Shown here one piece after another: positions 40,503 to 50,339 of a DNA stretch of 64,000 bases. Origin of the DNA: Bradyrhizobium sp. CB2312. GTDB lineage: Bacteria; Pseudomonadota; Alphaproteobacteria; Rhizobiales; Xanthobacteraceae. The stretch's first letter is position 1; each line of letters starts with the position of its first letter. Made by a program: the position numbers and the translations under genes. The stretch covers positions 186,001-250,000 of the forward strand of contig NZ_CP121668.1 in the NCBI RefSeq assembly GCF_029714425.1, given 5' to 3'. The notes under the pieces were generated by a model that was given only the letters and a program-made list of their open reading frames with translations, was not told the DNA's origin and did no database searches.

Positions 40503-42206
40503 TTAGGCGCTGGCGACCATCATCATCTCGGCGGCGCCATTCTCGATCGCCTGCACGCCGTGCTCGACGACGTTGTTGCGGCCGCGGTGCTTTGCGGCGT
40601 AGAGCGCGGCGTCGGCGGCTTCGATGAGATCGCCGGGACGCAAGGCCTCGTTTGGCGTGGTCGCGGCAACGCCGATCGAGACGGTGACGATCATGTGGCT
40701 GGACGTGATGTGCGGCAGGCACAGCTTCAGCACGGCCGCGCGCACCTGCTCGCCGATCTCGACGGCGCGGTCCACGTCGGTGTTCGGCAACAGCAGGCAG
40801 AACTCCTCGCCGCCATAGCGCGCGGCAAAGCCCATGGTGTCAGCGGCGATGCCGGACAGCGATTCGCCGAGCCTGGTCAGGCAGGAATCGCCTTCGAGAT
40901 GGCCGTAGGTGTCATTGAAGAGCTTGAAGTGGTCGACGTCGATCATCAGCAGCGCGAGCTCGCTGCCATATTGCTGCGCGCGCATCCATTCGAAATCGAG
41001 CCGGCTCTGGAAGCCGCGGCGGTTGGCGAGGCCCGACAGCATGTCGATCGAGGCCATCACGGTCAGGCGGTCGTTGCTCGCGATCAACTCGCGCTCGCGC
41101 TGGCTGAGCTGCGCCGCCATCGCATTGAAGGCGCGGGCCAGCGGCACGAACTCGGCCGGCAGCCGGTTGCGCGCGGCACGCGCTGAAAGATCGCCTTCGC
41201 CGAGGCGCTTGGCCATGTCGGCCAGCATCTCGATCGGCTTGATCACGAGCTTCTCGGCGGCGATCAGCGCGCCGAGCAGGACGAACAGCACGACGAAGGC
41301 GAGCTGGAGATAGGCGGTGCGAATGTCGCGGCTGACCGCTGCCGACACCTTGTCCTCGTCAATGCTGGCGATCAGGCGGGCATTGGTGCCGGCGATGCGA
41401 ATGTAGCTGACCGCGCGGCGCGAGCCGTCGGCCGCGAGAAAGGACAGCGAGCCTTCGTCCTGGTCCGACCGCAATGCCTTGTCGGCGATCGCCGACATCA
41501 GCGGCATGTTGTCGAGGGGGCGGCCGACCGCGCCATGCTGGTCGGCGGGCGCGGCCAGCACGGTGCCGGCGCTGTCGACCAGCACCGCGGTGATGCCGTC
41601 GCGGCCGCCGAGATTGCTCATGACCTTCGACATCCAGTCGAGGTTGACGGTGGCGAGCACGACGGCATCCGCGACGCCGCTGAAGGCGGACACCGGATAG
41701 ACCGCCATCACGGTCGGCGACGGCACGGGCCGTGACATGATGAAGTCGCTCAGCACGAAGCGGCCGGTTTCCTGCGCCTGCTGAAAGTAGGGTCGGTCGC
41801 TGAGGTCGAGGCCGACATACATGTTGTTGGTGGCGCACTGAATGCGCCCGTCCTGGCCGGCGATCAAAAGCGTGCGGATCCACGGCAGGTTCGACGGCAG
41901 GCTCGCGCGCAGCACGTCGCAGCTCTTGCTGATGCCGCCGGCGGAGGCGCGGATGAAGGCTTCCGATTTCAGGATGGTCTCGACCGAGGAGATCACCTCG
42001 CGCTGTGCATCGGCGCTGTGCCTTGCAATGGTGGTGAATTCGGCCGCAGCCTGCGCGATCTGCTTGGCGCGCGTGTCTTCGAGCGAGCGGATGCGCTCGA
42101 ACATCAAGGGCGTCACCAGAATCACCGCGAGCAAGGCGAGCCGCGCCCGGATCCCGAGAAGCTGCTTGAGTTTCGCTCGTTTGCGGTTGAAACTGACGTT
42201 TGCCAT
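40503..42206 (-). CDS. Membrane-bound GGDEF diguanylate cyclase with periplasmic sensor
   Basis: 567 residues. One membrane helix lies at about residues 22-40, then a periplasmic dCache-like sensor from about 41 to 280 (GRIQCATNNMYVGLDLSDRPYFQQA is typical), a second helix at about 287-310, a HAMP domain (IEMLADMAKRLGEGDLSARA), and a C-terminal GGDEF domain with RYGGEEFCLLLPN. No RxxD I-site precedes GGEEF, unlike the convergent neighbour. I chose the ATG at 42206; the frame from 42230 is longer. The sensor ligand is unknown. Confidence 0.87.
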   Translation of the reverse strand: MANVSFNRKRAKLKQLLGIRARLALLAVILVTPLMFERIRSLEDTRAKQIAQAAAEFTTIARHSADAQREVISSVETILKSEAFIRASAGGISKSCDVLRASLPSNLPWIRTLLIAGQDGRIQCATNNMYVGLDLSDRPYFQQAQETGRFVLSDFIMSRPVPSPTVMAVYPVSAFSGVADAVVLATVNLDWMSKVMSNLGGRDGITAVLVDSAGTVLAAPADQHGAVGRPLDNMPLMSAIADKALRSDQDEGSLSFLAADGSRRAVSYIRIAGTNARLIASIDEDKVSAAVSRDIRTAYLQLAFVVLFVLLGALIAAEKLVIKPIEMLADMAKRLGEGDLSARAARNRLPAEFVPLARAFNAMAAQLSQRERELIASNDRLTVMASIDMLSGLANRRGFQSRLDFEWMRAQQYGSELALLMIDVDHFKLFNDTYGHLEGDSCLTRLGESLSGIAADTMGFAARYGGEEFCLLLPNTDVDRAVEIGEQVRAAVLKLCLPHITSSHMIVTVSIGVAATTPNEALRPGDLIEAADAALYAAKHRGRNNVVEHGVQAIENGAAEMMMVASA

Positions 42207-42313
42207 CTTCGCTGCCCACCCCGCGGGCAAGGTAAAGCGAAGGGTTCAAAAACTCTTTCTTGAACTCGGTAAAATTGGACTTACCTCCCGTACGTTCACG
42301 GTCAATCGACGTC

Positions 42314-43003
42314 ATGACAGCACACAACGACGCGCCGGTAACCGGCCATTCACCAAGCGCGCTCGCCGCGGTCGAAGCCGAGATTGCACGCGCCTGCAGG
42401 GATGCGCAGCGCGATCGCGCCTCGGTGACGCTGATCGCGGTGTCGAAGACGTTCGCCGCGGATGCAATTACACCGGTTATCGACGCCGGACAGCGCGTAT
42501 TTGGCGAGAATCGCGTGCAGGAGGCCAAGGGCAAGTGGCCCGCGTTAACGTCTGTTTACCCCGATATCGCGCTGCACCTGATCGGACCGCTGCAATCCAA
42601 CAAGGCGAAAGAGGCCGTTGCGCTGTTCGATGCCATCCATTCGGTTGACCGCCCGAGCATTTGCCAAGCGTTAGCCAAGGAAATCGAATCCCAGAAAAAG
42701 CACCCGCAGCTGTTCGTCCAGATCAACACCGGCGAGGAGCCGCAGAAGGCCGGCGTCGCCCCCGGCGAGGCGGACGCCTTCCTCGCGAGCTGCCGCGACA
42801 CCTATGGGCTGACGATCTCCGGCCTGATGTGCATCCCGCCGGTCGACGAGCCGCCGGCGGCGCATTTCGCGCTCACCGCCAAGATAGCCGCGCGCAATGG
42901 GTTGAAGAATCTCTCGATGGGCATGAGCGCGGATTTCGCGACGGCCATCATGTTGGGCGCCACCCATGTTCGCGTGGGCAGCGCGATCTTCGGGCACCGG
43001 TGA
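42314..43003 (+). CDS. YggS-family PLP homeostasis protein
   Basis: 229 residues. YggS/PROSC (PLPBP) proteins bind pyridoxal phosphate without known enzymatic activity and help control its level. The PLP lysine is in LIAVSKTF. VFGENRVQEAKGKW, HLIGPLQSNKAKEAVALFDAIHSVD, the SGLMCIPP block and the C-terminal LSMGMSADFATAIMLGATHVRVGSAIFG are standard. ATG at 42314 is preferred; the frame from 42260 overlaps the divergent cyclase promoter region. Confidence 0.92.
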   Translation: MTAHNDAPVTGHSPSALAAVEAEIARACRDAQRDRASVTLIAVSKTFAADAITPVIDAGQRVFGENRVQEAKGKWPALTSVYPDIALHLIGPLQSNKAKEAVALFDAIHSVDRPSICQALAKEIESQKKHPQLFVQINTGEEPQKAGVAPGEADAFLASCRDTYGLTISGLMCIPPVDEPPAAHFALTAKIAARNGLKNLSMGMSADFATAIMLGATHVRVGSAIFGHR

Positions 43004-43044
43004 TCGCCGCTGGCGAGGCCTCGCGCAGCAACGGCTCTCGAATT

Positions 43045-43130
43045 CGTCATTGCGAGCGCAGCGAAGCAATCCAGAATCTTTCCGCGGAGGATTCTGGATT
43101 GCTTCGTCGCAAGTGCTCCTCGCAATGACG
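43045..43130. repeat. Palindromic repeat family B
   Basis: Ends CGTCATTGCGAGCG and CTCGCAATGACG with arms GAAGCAATCCAGAATC and GATTCTGGATTGCTTC. It lies in the gap between the YggS gene and the convergent hydratase gene. Confidence 0.85.
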
Positions 43131-43174
43131 AGTGGAGAGAGTTGGGCTCGCAATGACGGCAAAGCGTGGAACGC

Positions 43175-43960
43175 CTACACAAACCCCACCGACACCTTCC
43201 CCAGCACACCAAACTCCACCGCAAAATGATCGCCGGCCTGGATCGGCAGCGGCGGATGGCAGGTGCCTGTCGTCACCACCTCCCCTGCCCGCAATGTAAG
43301 GCCGAGCGCGCGCAGCTCGTTGGCGAGCCAGGTGAGGGCAACGCGGGGATCGCCGAGTACGTTCTTGCCGTGGCCGGTGTAGTGCTGGCCGCGCAGCGTG
43401 ATCTGTGGCCGCTCCTCGACGAGATCCATCGCGCGCCAGTTCGCTGACGTCGCCGCGCCCAGCACGAACAGATGCGCGCAGGCATTGTCGGCGATCAGCT
43501 GCGCCTCGCCGGCGCTGGCGAAATCGGCAAAGCGCGAATCGGGAATCTCGATCGCAGGATGCAGGGTCTCGACGGCGGCGAGCACCTCGTCGACGCTGTA
43601 GGGCGCGGCGCGCGGCGGCAGCTCGCGTCCCATGCGGAAGGCGAATTCCGGCTCGCCGACGCGCATCTCGTTGCCCTTCATCGACGCGGTGCCGCCGTCG
43701 GCGATCACCGTGTCGCTCATGATGCGGCCGGCCTGCGGTCCCGCGACGTTGATGTGCTTCTGCCCGGCCTCGCTGGTTGCTGCGATCTTCCAGCCGAACA
43801 GCTTTCCGAGCGACTGCGTTTCGAGCGCCGCCTGGATGGCATAGCCGTCAGTGCGGCTCTGTGGCCGCAGGCGCGCCTCCAGCGCGTCGAGCTTGGTGCC
43901 GTCGCGCCAATGTCTGACCAGGACCTGTGAAGCGGCGGCGATTTGATCCCTGTCCAGCAT
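43175..43960 (-). CDS. 2-keto-4-pentenoate hydratase / FAH-superfamily protein
   Basis: 261 residues resembling MhpD-type hydratases of aromatic meta-cleavage pathways. The features are WKIAATSEAGQKHINV, a metal-site EPEFAFRMGRELP, ALHPAIEIPDSRF-like (here ETLHPAIEIPDSRF) and LTWLANELRALGLTLRAGEVVTTGTCHPPLPIQAGD (given in parts). There is no neighbouring ring-cleavage cluster, so the physiological substrate is unclear. The upstream L,D-transpeptidase gene ends six bases from its start, so they may be cotranscribed. Confidence 0.8.
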   Translation of the reverse strand: MLDRDQIAAASQVLVRHWRDGTKLDALEARLRPQSRTDGYAIQAALETQSLGKLFGWKIAATSEAGQKHINVAGPQAGRIMSDTVIADGGTASMKGNEMRVGEPEFAFRMGRELPPRAAPYSVDEVLAAVETLHPAIEIPDSRFADFASAGEAQLIADNACAHLFVLGAATSANWRAMDLVEERPQITLRGQHYTGHGKNVLGDPRVALTWLANELRALGLTLRAGEVVTTGTCHPPLPIQAGDHFAVEFGVLGKVSVGFV

Positions 43961-43966
43961 GCGTCC

Positions 43967-44521
43967 TCACCCGATGATGATTTTTGTTTTTGGTCCGAGC
44001 CGTCGCAGCAATTGCAGCATCGCCGCCTTGGTCATGGAGACGCAGCCTGCGGTCGGCCCGAAATTGTCGCGCACGAGATGCAGGAAGACGGCGCTGCCGC
44101 GGCCGGCGATGCGCGGCCTTGTATTGTGGTCGATCTCGATGATGAAGTCGTAGAGATGGTCGTCCCGCTTGAGCCGGTCGCCACCCTCGCCCTGCCCGCG
44201 CCGGATCCATTGGTTGTAATGGCGGTCGCCGGGATCTTCGCACCAGGCGTCCGCGCCGGTGATGGTCCGGGCCGGAAGGAAGGTCTTGGGGCGGCTGTGC
44301 CGGTCGGCTCGCCACCACAATTGCCTGGGACGGAAACTGCCCCTGGGGGTGGCGCCGTCGCCCTCGCGCTTGTTGGCGAGAATGCCGCCCCGCCCCAGCG
44401 CCACCGGAATGGTCAGCGCGCCGGCGGTCAGCCAGCCCCGGCGCGGATTGCCGGCGGCGGGCCTGACGCGGATCGCAGCCAGCGGTCCGGAGCGCCGATT
44501 TCCGGTGTAACTAGCTGACAT
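43967..44521 (-). CDS. YkuD-type L,D-transpeptidase domain protein
   Basis: 184 residues starting MSASYTGNRRSGPLAA at 44521, where AGGA precedes; a longer start at 44560 is possible. The YkuD domain ends in the catalytic motif HLVRDNFGPTAGCVSM, with His and Cys in the H-x(n)-GC(V/I)SM pattern. L,D-transpeptidases cross-link peptidoglycan or attach proteins to it in the periplasm. No strong signal peptide is visible: the start has a modest hydrophobic stretch (TAGALTIPVALG) only, so export is uncertain. It is followed by the hydratase gene. Confidence 0.78.
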   Translation of the reverse strand: MSASYTGNRRSGPLAAIRVRPAAGNPRRGWLTAGALTIPVALGRGGILANKREGDGATPRGSFRPRQLWWRADRHSRPKTFLPARTITGADAWCEDPGDRHYNQWIRRGQGEGGDRLKRDDHLYDFIIEIDHNTRPRIAGRGSAVFLHLVRDNFGPTAGCVSMTKAAMLQLLRRLGPKTKIIIG

Positions 44522-44739
44522 AGCTTTGTTTTTCCTGTGACCGTGCAATGTCGAATTCATTACAGGACATTCATCAAATCGCCCTGCTATTCTGCGTTAG
44601 AGTGGTTCTGGCTTGAGAATCGGTAACAGCCCACTACTTCAACACGAACAACAATAATAACGGCGACCCCCTAACTTTCCCTCGCGGCTGGGTGCAGCAT
44701 GCATGCGCGTCGAGCCGGACTCCAAAAGGATGACCCCCT

Positions 44740-45426
44740 ATGGCCAATGCCCGCAAGATCCTGATCGTGGATGACGATACCGATCTGCGCGATACGTTGG
44801 TGGAGCAATTATCGCTGCACGAAGAATTCGAAGCCTCCGCCGTCGATACCGGCGCCAAGGGTGCGAGCGCCGCAAAGGCCAATTCCCCCGATCTGGTCCT
44901 GATGGATGTCGGCCTGCCCGACACCGACGGGCGCGAAGTGGTCCGCTCCTTGCGCAAGGGCGGCTTCAAGGCCCCGATCATCATGCTGACCGGGCATGAC
45001 ACAGATTCCGACACGATTTTGGGGCTGGAATCCGGCGCCAACGACTATGTCGCAAAGCCCTTCCGTTTCGCCGTGCTGCTGGCCCGCATCCGCGCCCAGC
45101 TTCGCCAGCACGAGGCCAGCGAGGACGCGGTGTTCTCGGTCGGCCCCTACTCCTTCCGCCCCGGCTCGAAAATGCTCACCGCGGCCAATGCCCGCAAGGT
45201 GCGGCTGACGGAAAAGGAAACCGCCATCCTCCGCTTCCTCTATCGGGCCGGCCAGATGCCGGTCTCGCGCGAGACCCTGCTCCAGGAGGTCTGGGGCTAC
45301 AATTCCGGCGTCACCACGCACACGCTGGAAACCCACATCTACCGCCTGCGCCAGAAGATCGAGAAGGACGCCGCCAACCCGGAGATCCTGGTCACGGAAG
45401 CCGGTGGCTACAAACTGGTGCCGTGA
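44740..45426 (+). CDS. OmpR-family response regulator
   Basis: 228 residues. The receiver domain has the acidic pair in LIVDDDTDLRD, phospho-acceptor Asp56 in LVLMDVGLPDTDG and the lysine in AKPFRFAVLLAR. The C-terminal winged-helix domain (about 130-228) contains VSRETLLQEVWGYNSGVTTHTLETHIYRLRQKIE (in parts). No histidine kinase adjoins it. Its highly conserved-looking LETHIYRLRQKIE and receiver resemble alphaproteobacterial CenR, an essential envelope regulator, but I am not sure enough to name it. The start has AAAAGGA upstream. Confidence 0.85.
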   Translation: MANARKILIVDDDTDLRDTLVEQLSLHEEFEASAVDTGAKGASAAKANSPDLVLMDVGLPDTDGREVVRSLRKGGFKAPIIMLTGHDTDSDTILGLESGANDYVAKPFRFAVLLARIRAQLRQHEASEDAVFSVGPYSFRPGSKMLTAANARKVRLTEKETAILRFLYRAGQMPVSRETLLQEVWGYNSGVTTHTLETHIYRLRQKIEKDAANPEILVTEAGGYKLVP

Positions 45427-45484
45427 TACGCTTCGGGGGCGCGCGAATCGTTTTAGATATCGTGCCCTTGAGCCTCGGACCTGA

Positions 45485-45928
45485 ATGTCAATCGACGACG
45501 ACGTAGCGCTTCTCGAGCGTGTCCCGACCCTGCGCCTGTTGGGAGACGCCTCGTTGCGCATGCTGGCGATCGGCTCCGAGCAGCGCAACTTCGTCCGCGG
45601 CGACGTCTTGTTCAATCTCGGCGACGAGGCCGATGCCGGCTTCGTGGTCCAGCGCGGCGCCTTCCGGGTCGATGACGGCGCCGGTGCCGAGATGATCGCA
45701 GGCCCCGGCGCGCTGATCGGCGAGCTTGCGCTGGTGGTGCCGATGAAGCGGCCGTCGAGCGCGATCGCGCTCGAGCACGCCTCCGTCATCCGCGTCGCGC
45801 GCAGCCTGTTCCAGCGTGTGCTCGAAAGCGATCCGGCTGCGGCCGTCCGCCTGCGCGACGAGTTCGCGGTGCGCTCGAGCCAGATCGCCAGCGACATCCT
45901 GATGGCGGGCGCGAAGCTGACATCGTAG
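45485..45928 (+). CDS. Cyclic-nucleotide-binding-domain (Crp-like) protein, no HTH
   Basis: 147 residues, essentially a single cNMP-binding beta-barrel domain (DVLFNLGDEADAGFVVQRGAFRV, GPGALIGELALVVPMKRPSSAIA). The GELAL motif of the phosphate-binding cassette is present but the usual Arg is not obvious. There is no HTH domain. It follows the response regulator by 58 bases on the same strand and may act as a cyclic-nucleotide switch for another protein. Confidence 0.75.
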   Translation: MSIDDDVALLERVPTLRLLGDASLRMLAIGSEQRNFVRGDVLFNLGDEADAGFVVQRGAFRVDDGAGAEMIAGPGALIGELALVVPMKRPSSAIALEHASVIRVARSLFQRVLESDPAAAVRLRDEFAVRSSQIASDILMAGAKLTS

Positions 45929-45939
45929 CTCTCTCCATC

Positions 45940-45979
45940 CGTCATTCCGGGGCGCGCGTAGCGCGAGCCCGGAATGACG
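45940..45979. repeat. Palindromic repeat family C
   Basis: CGTCATTCCGGGG and CCCGGAATGACG arms with GCGCGCGTAGCGCG between. It fills the convergent gap between the CNB gene and xthA and could act as a bidirectional terminator. Confidence 0.8.
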
Positions 45980-45987
45980 GTAGGAGT

Positions 45988-46803
45988 TTACACCTCCAGC
46001 GTCACCGTCACCGGGACATGGTCCGACGGACGCTCCCAGCTCCGCGCGTCGCGCAGGATCTTGAAATCACTGACCGCATCCTTCAGCGCGCGCGACACCC
46101 AGATGTGGTCGAGCCGGCGGCCGCGGTCGCCGACGGTCCAGTCGGCGGAGCGGTAGCTCCACCACGTATAGACCTTTTCCGACATCGGAATGCGGTCGCG
46201 CGCGACGTCGATCCATTCGCCGGCTGCGAGTGCCGCCTTGAGCTTCTCGGTTTCGACAGGCGTGTGCGAGACCACTTTGAGAAGCTGCTTGTGCGACCAC
46301 ACGTCGTTCTCGTGCGGGGCGACGTTGAGATCGCCGACCAGGATGTGCCTGTCATCACCGCGCGGATGCAGCGGCTCGCAGGCCGTCATCTCGTCGAGGA
46401 AGCGCAGCTTGTGATCGAACTTCTCGTTCAGCGCCGGATCGGGAATGTCGCCGCCGGCGGGCACGTAGAAATTATGCAGCACCAGCGGCTTTGCGATGTT
46501 GGCCTTCTCGCCGAACGACACCGAGATATGACGCGAATCCAACTTGTCACAGAAGGTGCGGATGTCTTTCGACTCGAATGGAAGCTTCGAGACGATGGCG
46601 ACGCCGTGATAGCCCTTCTGCCCGTTCAGCGCGACATGCTCATAGCCGAGCCGCTTGAAGCGCTTCAGCGGAAAGGCATCGTCGATGCACTTGGTTTCCT
46701 GCAGGCACAGCACGTCTGGCCGCGCGCTCTTGAGGAATTTCGCGACCAGGTCGATGCGCAGCCGCACCGAATTGATGTTCCAGGTTGTCAGGGAAAGACG
46801 CAT
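45988..46803 (-). CDS. xthA: Exodeoxyribonuclease III
   Basis: 271-residue AP endonuclease/3'-exonuclease of the base-excision repair pathway. Family motifs are LTTWNINSVRLR, LCLQETKC with the metal-binding Glu, HILVGDLNVAP, and the C-terminal RLDHIWVSRAL and RSWERPSDHVPV with the catalytic His. It is a monocistronic minus-strand gene between repeats of families C and D. Confidence 0.96.
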   Translation of the reverse strand: MRLSLTTWNINSVRLRIDLVAKFLKSARPDVLCLQETKCIDDAFPLKRFKRLGYEHVALNGQKGYHGVAIVSKLPFESKDIRTFCDKLDSRHISVSFGEKANIAKPLVLHNFYVPAGGDIPDPALNEKFDHKLRFLDEMTACEPLHPRGDDRHILVGDLNVAPHENDVWSHKQLLKVVSHTPVETEKLKAALAAGEWIDVARDRIPMSEKVYTWWSYRSADWTVGDRGRRLDHIWVSRALKDAVSDFKILRDARSWERPSDHVPVTVTLEV

Positions 46804-46827
46804 GGGAACGATCTAACAAACTCCATC

Positions 46828-46911
46828 CGTCATGGCCGGGCTTGACCCGGCCATCCACGCCTTTTTGTGGGCCCAAAAACGTGGATGCCCGGGACAAGCC
46901 CGGGCATGACG
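46828..46911. repeat. Palindromic repeat family D
   Basis: Ends CGTCATGGCCGGGCTTG and GCCCGGGCATGACG with GGCCATCCACG and CGTGGATGCCC inside. A second copy is at 51782. Confidence 0.85.
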
Positions 46912-46934
46912 ATCATCGGCGCAGCCATCAGGTC

Positions 46935-47747
46935 TCAGCCCGGCGCGGGGCCGTAATTGGTGAAATCGATCTTGAACATGCCGGGGTCGAGCTTCTTGCT
47001 CGAATCCAGATTGTAGACCGCGATGGTGGTGTCGTAGCCCTGCGGGTCGGTGACGGTCCATTGCTTGAGCTGGCCGTCCTTGGCGCCGAACATCAGCAGC
47101 AAGCGGCTAGTGCCGACCAGCGCCTGTTTCTCCTCGATGGTCACACTGACGAAGAGGTCGTCGGCCGTGACGTTGACGACATTGGTGTCCTTCATCAGGT
47201 CGATGCGGTCGGACAACAGGAAGCGCAGCGGCGTCTGCGACAGCGGATAGACGTCCTGGGTCGCCAGCTTGCGGTCGCGCACCACCAGCGAGGATCCGTC
47301 AGCGACGATGTCGATCGGGCTCGGCGCGTCATATTCGAAGCGCACCTTGCCGGGCTTCTGGATGTAGAAGTCGCCTTGCGTCTTGCTGCCGTCGGGGCCA
47401 ACCTGCACGAAATTCCCGACCAGCGTCTGAAGCGAGGACAGATAGGCGCTGACCTTGGCGGCTTGCGCCTTCTGCCTGTCGTCGAAGGTCTGGAAGATGC
47501 TGCTCGGCACGTTGCGGCGCGGATCCGGGATGACCGGATTCGGCGGCGTCTGGGTCGCGCCGGTGACCGCGGGCCCGCCGGCGGATGCTCCGCCATCGCG
47601 GCCCTTCGGCGCAGGCTTCGGCACGGGGACGTTCTGCGCGAGCGACGCAGTGGTCACCATCGCGGCGGTGATGAGAAGCGCGCCGGCCATGCGCACGCTT
47701 CGCGCGGCGATGCTGGCAGCGAATCGAGTGTCCGGATGTCTGATCAA
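46935..47747 (-). CDS. lolA: Outer-membrane lipoprotein carrier protein (LolA family)
   Basis: 270 residues. LolA carries lipoproteins across the periplasm to LolB or its equivalent. A hydrophobic signal (about residues 20-37, ending ASLAQN) is followed by a Pro-rich linker and the LolA fold (about 80-265) with DFYIQKPGKVRFEYDAPSPIDIVADG (read in parts). The start is TTG at 47747 with AGGA seven bases upstream; an inner ATG at 47690 is an alternative that would still keep the signal. ftsK lies upstream in the same orientation, a common order. Confidence 0.85.
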   Translation of the reverse strand: MIRHPDTRFAASIAARSVRMAGALLITAAMVTTASLAQNVPVPKPAPKGRDGGASAGGPAVTGATQTPPNPVIPDPRRNVPSSIFQTFDDRQKAQAAKVSAYLSSLQTLVGNFVQVGPDGSKTQGDFYIQKPGKVRFEYDAPSPIDIVADGSSLVVRDRKLATQDVYPLSQTPLRFLLSDRIDLMKDTNVVNVTADDLFVSVTIEEKQALVGTSRLLLMFGAKDGQLKQWTVTDPQGYDTTIAVYNLDSSKKLDPGMFKIDFTNYGPAPG

Positions 47748-47840
47748 CGCTTCGTCCTGTGTGGCTGGGCGTCTTTTAGCGTGATTTCGGGCAAAAGCAG
47801 ATATCGATTCTACGTGAAATTTCGTTCAGAGGCGGCTGCC

Positions 47841-50330
47841 TCACATGTGGCTGTCTTCTTCCTCGACCAGAATCTCGCGCTTTCCGGCGTGGTTGGCGGG
47901 TCCGACGATGCCTTCCAGTTCCATGCGCTCCATCAGCGACGCGGCGCGGTTATAGCCGATCTGCAGGCGGCGCTGAATGTAGCTGGTCGAGGCCTTGCGG
48001 TCGCGTTTGACGATCGCAACGGCCTGCGCAAACAGGTCGCCGCCGCCGTCTGCGCCCATGCCGGTGGCGTCGAACACCGCGCCATCCTCGTCCTCGGTCG
48101 GCTCTTCCGCGGTAACCGCTTCGAGGTATTCCGGCTGGCCCTGCGTCTTGAGGTGACGCACCACCTTCTCGACTTCCTCGTCGGAGGCGAACGGTCCATG
48201 CACGCGGCTGATGCGGCCGCCGCCCGCCATGTAGAGCATGTCGCCCTGGCCGAGCAGCTGCTCGGCGCCCATCTCGCCGAGGATGGTGCGGCTGTCGATC
48301 TTCGACGTCACCTGGAAGGCGATGCGGGTCGGGAAGTTGGCCTTGATGGTGCCGGTGATGACGTCGACCGACGGGCGCTGCGTCGCCAGGATCACGTGCA
48401 GGCCGGCGGCGCGCGCCATCTGCGCGAGGCGCTGCACCGCGCCTTCGATGTCCTTGCCCGCGACCATCATCAGGTCGGCCATTTCGTCGACGATGATGAC
48501 GATGTAGGGCAGCGGATCGAGCGAGAGCTTCTCTTCCTCGTAGATCGCCTTGCCGGTCTCCTTGTCGAAGCCGGTATGCACCGTGCGCGTCGGCTCCTCG
48601 CCCTTGGCTTTCAGCTCGAGCAGGCGCGTGTTGTAGCCGTCGATGTTGCGCACGCCGAGCTTGGCCATGTTCTTGTAGCGCTCTTCCATCTCGCGCACGG
48701 CCCATTTCAGCGCGACCACCGCCTTCTTCGGATCGGTCACGACAGGCGTGAGCAGATGGGGAATGCCGTCATAGACGGACAGTTCGAGCATCTTCGGATC
48801 GACCATGATCAGGCGGCACTGATCGGGGCGTAGCCGGTAGACCAGGCTGAGGATCATGGTGTTGATCGCGACCGACTTGCCGGAGCCGGTGGTACCGGCG
48901 ATCAGCATGTGCGGCGTGCGCGCGAGGTCGATGATGACGGGATCGCCGCCGATGGTCTTGCCGAGGCAGAGCGGCAGCTTTGCCACCGTCTCGGTCGCTT
49001 CCTTCGCGACCAGCAGTTCGCGCAGGTAAACCTTTTCGCGATGCGCGTTCGGCAGCTCGATGCCGATCGCATTGCGGCCGGGCACGACGGCGACGCGCGC
49101 CGACAGCGCGCTCATCGAGCGGGCGATGTCGTCGGCTAGACCAATCACGCGCGAGGACTTGATGCCGGGCGCCGGTTCCAGCTCGTACAGCGTGACGACG
49201 GGCCCCGGATTGGCCTTCACGATCTCGCCGCGCACACCGAAATCCTGCAGCACGCCTTCGAGCGAGCGCGAATTGGTTTCCAGCTCGGCCTTGCTGAGCG
49301 GCTGGCGATCGCCGGCCTTCGGTGCGGCCAGCATGGAGACGGAGGGAAGATCGAACTTGTCGGAGCTCTTCTTGGCCGCCGCCTTCGGCGCGGCCTTCTT
49401 GCGCGGGGCGCGCGCAGCCGGCTCCTCCTCTTCTTCCTCTTCCTCCTCGCCTTCCTCTTCGTCCTCCTCGTGCTCGTCCTCGTCGTCCTCGTCCTCGGAC
49501 TGCGGCGAGATCGAGGGCGCAGCGCGGCCGCCGCCGAGATTCGGCTCCTGGCGGCTGAACGCGACGGCCTTGGTCTTGGGTCCGCTCGAGACCAGCGAGC
49601 GATAGGCTGCGCCAAGCAGCCAGATCAGCCGCGCTTTCGTGCTCATCAGCGCATGGAACAGCCAGCCCAGCGAGACCGAGCCGCGGTCGCTCTCCTCGTC
49701 CTCGTCGAGCGGCTTGTCGTCATCCTCGATCTCCGCGAGCTCGTCGTCGTGCTCGCGTGCGCCGAGGCCGCAGGCGATCAGGAAGGTCGCGGTCATGGCT
49801 GCGAACAGGATCGTACCAAGGATCATGCGGTAGATCGTGCCGGCGGGTCCGAAAATCACCGCGGGCGCGCGCACCAGCGCGTCGCCGACCACGCCGCCGA
49901 GGCCGGTCGGCAGCGGCCAGGCGCCGCCATGCGGCCAGCAGCTGACGAAGCCCGCCGCGATCACGGTGCAAAGGATCCAGGAGCCGAGCCGCAGCGCTTC
50001 GCGGTCGAACGGGCGATGCGTCATCATGCGCCAGCCCCAGACCGCGACGGTCAGGATCAGCATGATGGCGCCGAGCCCGAGGATCTGCATCGCAAGGTCG
50101 GCGCCGATCGCGCCAGCATAGCCGAGGATGTTGCGGATCGGTCGCGAGGTCGCGTGGCTGAGGCTGGGATCCTGCACCGACCAGGTCATCAGCGCGGCCG
50201 AGGCCACGCCCGCGAGCGCGACCATGCCGAGGCCGGTGAGCTCGCGCATGCGCCGTGCCAGACCCTCGCGGATCGAGGGCGGCAGATGGCCGACCAGTGG
50301 AATGACACGTTCGATTGCCGACATGCTCAT
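47841..50330 (-). CDS. ftsK: DNA translocase FtsK
   Basis: 829 residues. FtsK pumps chromosomal DNA toward dif at the septum. The N-terminal region has four membrane helices (about 30-180). A very acidic linker at about 270-305, rich in Glu/Asp and followed by a Lys/Ala-rich run, leads to the motor domain with Walker A GTTGSGKS near residue 480, Walker B ([14 protein letters not shown]), and [24 protein letters not shown] (in parts). The C-terminal gamma domain ([24 protein letters not shown]) recognises KOPS. The aminotransferase gene lies nine bases upstream. Confidence 0.97.
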   Translation of the reverse strand: MSMSAIERVIPLVGHLPPSIREGLARRMRELTGLGMVALAGVASAALMTWSVQDPSLSHATSRPIRNILGYAGAIGADLAMQILGLGAIMLILTVAVWGWRMMTHRPFDREALRLGSWILCTVIAAGFVSCWPHGGAWPLPTGLGGVVGDALVRAPAVIFGPAGTIYRMILGTILFAAMTATFLIACGLGAREHDDELAEIEDDDKPLDEDEESDRGSVSLGWLFHALMSTKARLIWLLGAAYRSLVSSGPKTKAVAFSRQEPNLGGGRAAPSISPQSEDEDDEDEHEEDEEEGEEEEEEEEEPAARAPRKKAAPKAAAKKSSDKFDLPSVSMLAAPKAGDRQPLSKAELETNSRSLEGVLQDFGVRGEIVKANPGPVVTLYELEPAPGIKSSRVIGLADDIARSMSALSARVAVVPGRNAIGIELPNAHREKVYLRELLVAKEATETVAKLPLCLGKTIGGDPVIIDLARTPHMLIAGTTGSGKSVAINTMILSLVYRLRPDQCRLIMVDPKMLELSVYDGIPHLLTPVVTDPKKAVVALKWAVREMEERYKNMAKLGVRNIDGYNTRLLELKAKGEEPTRTVHTGFDKETGKAIYEEEKLSLDPLPYIVIIVDEMADLMMVAGKDIEGAVQRLAQMARAAGLHVILATQRPSVDVITGTIKANFPTRIAFQVTSKIDSRTILGEMGAEQLLGQGDMLYMAGGGRISRVHGPFASDEEVEKVVRHLKTQGQPEYLEAVTAEEPTEDEDGAVFDATGMGADGGGDLFAQAVAIVKRDRKASTSYIQRRLQIGYNRAASLMERMELEGIVGPANHAGKREILVEEEDSHM

Positions 50331-50339
50331 GGGCCCCGC

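Noticed and set aside
46785..48833. 682-residue open frame on the plus strand over xthA-lolA-ftsK
   Set aside because: It is antisense to well-supported genes, lacks any family motif and is a by-product of high GC content.
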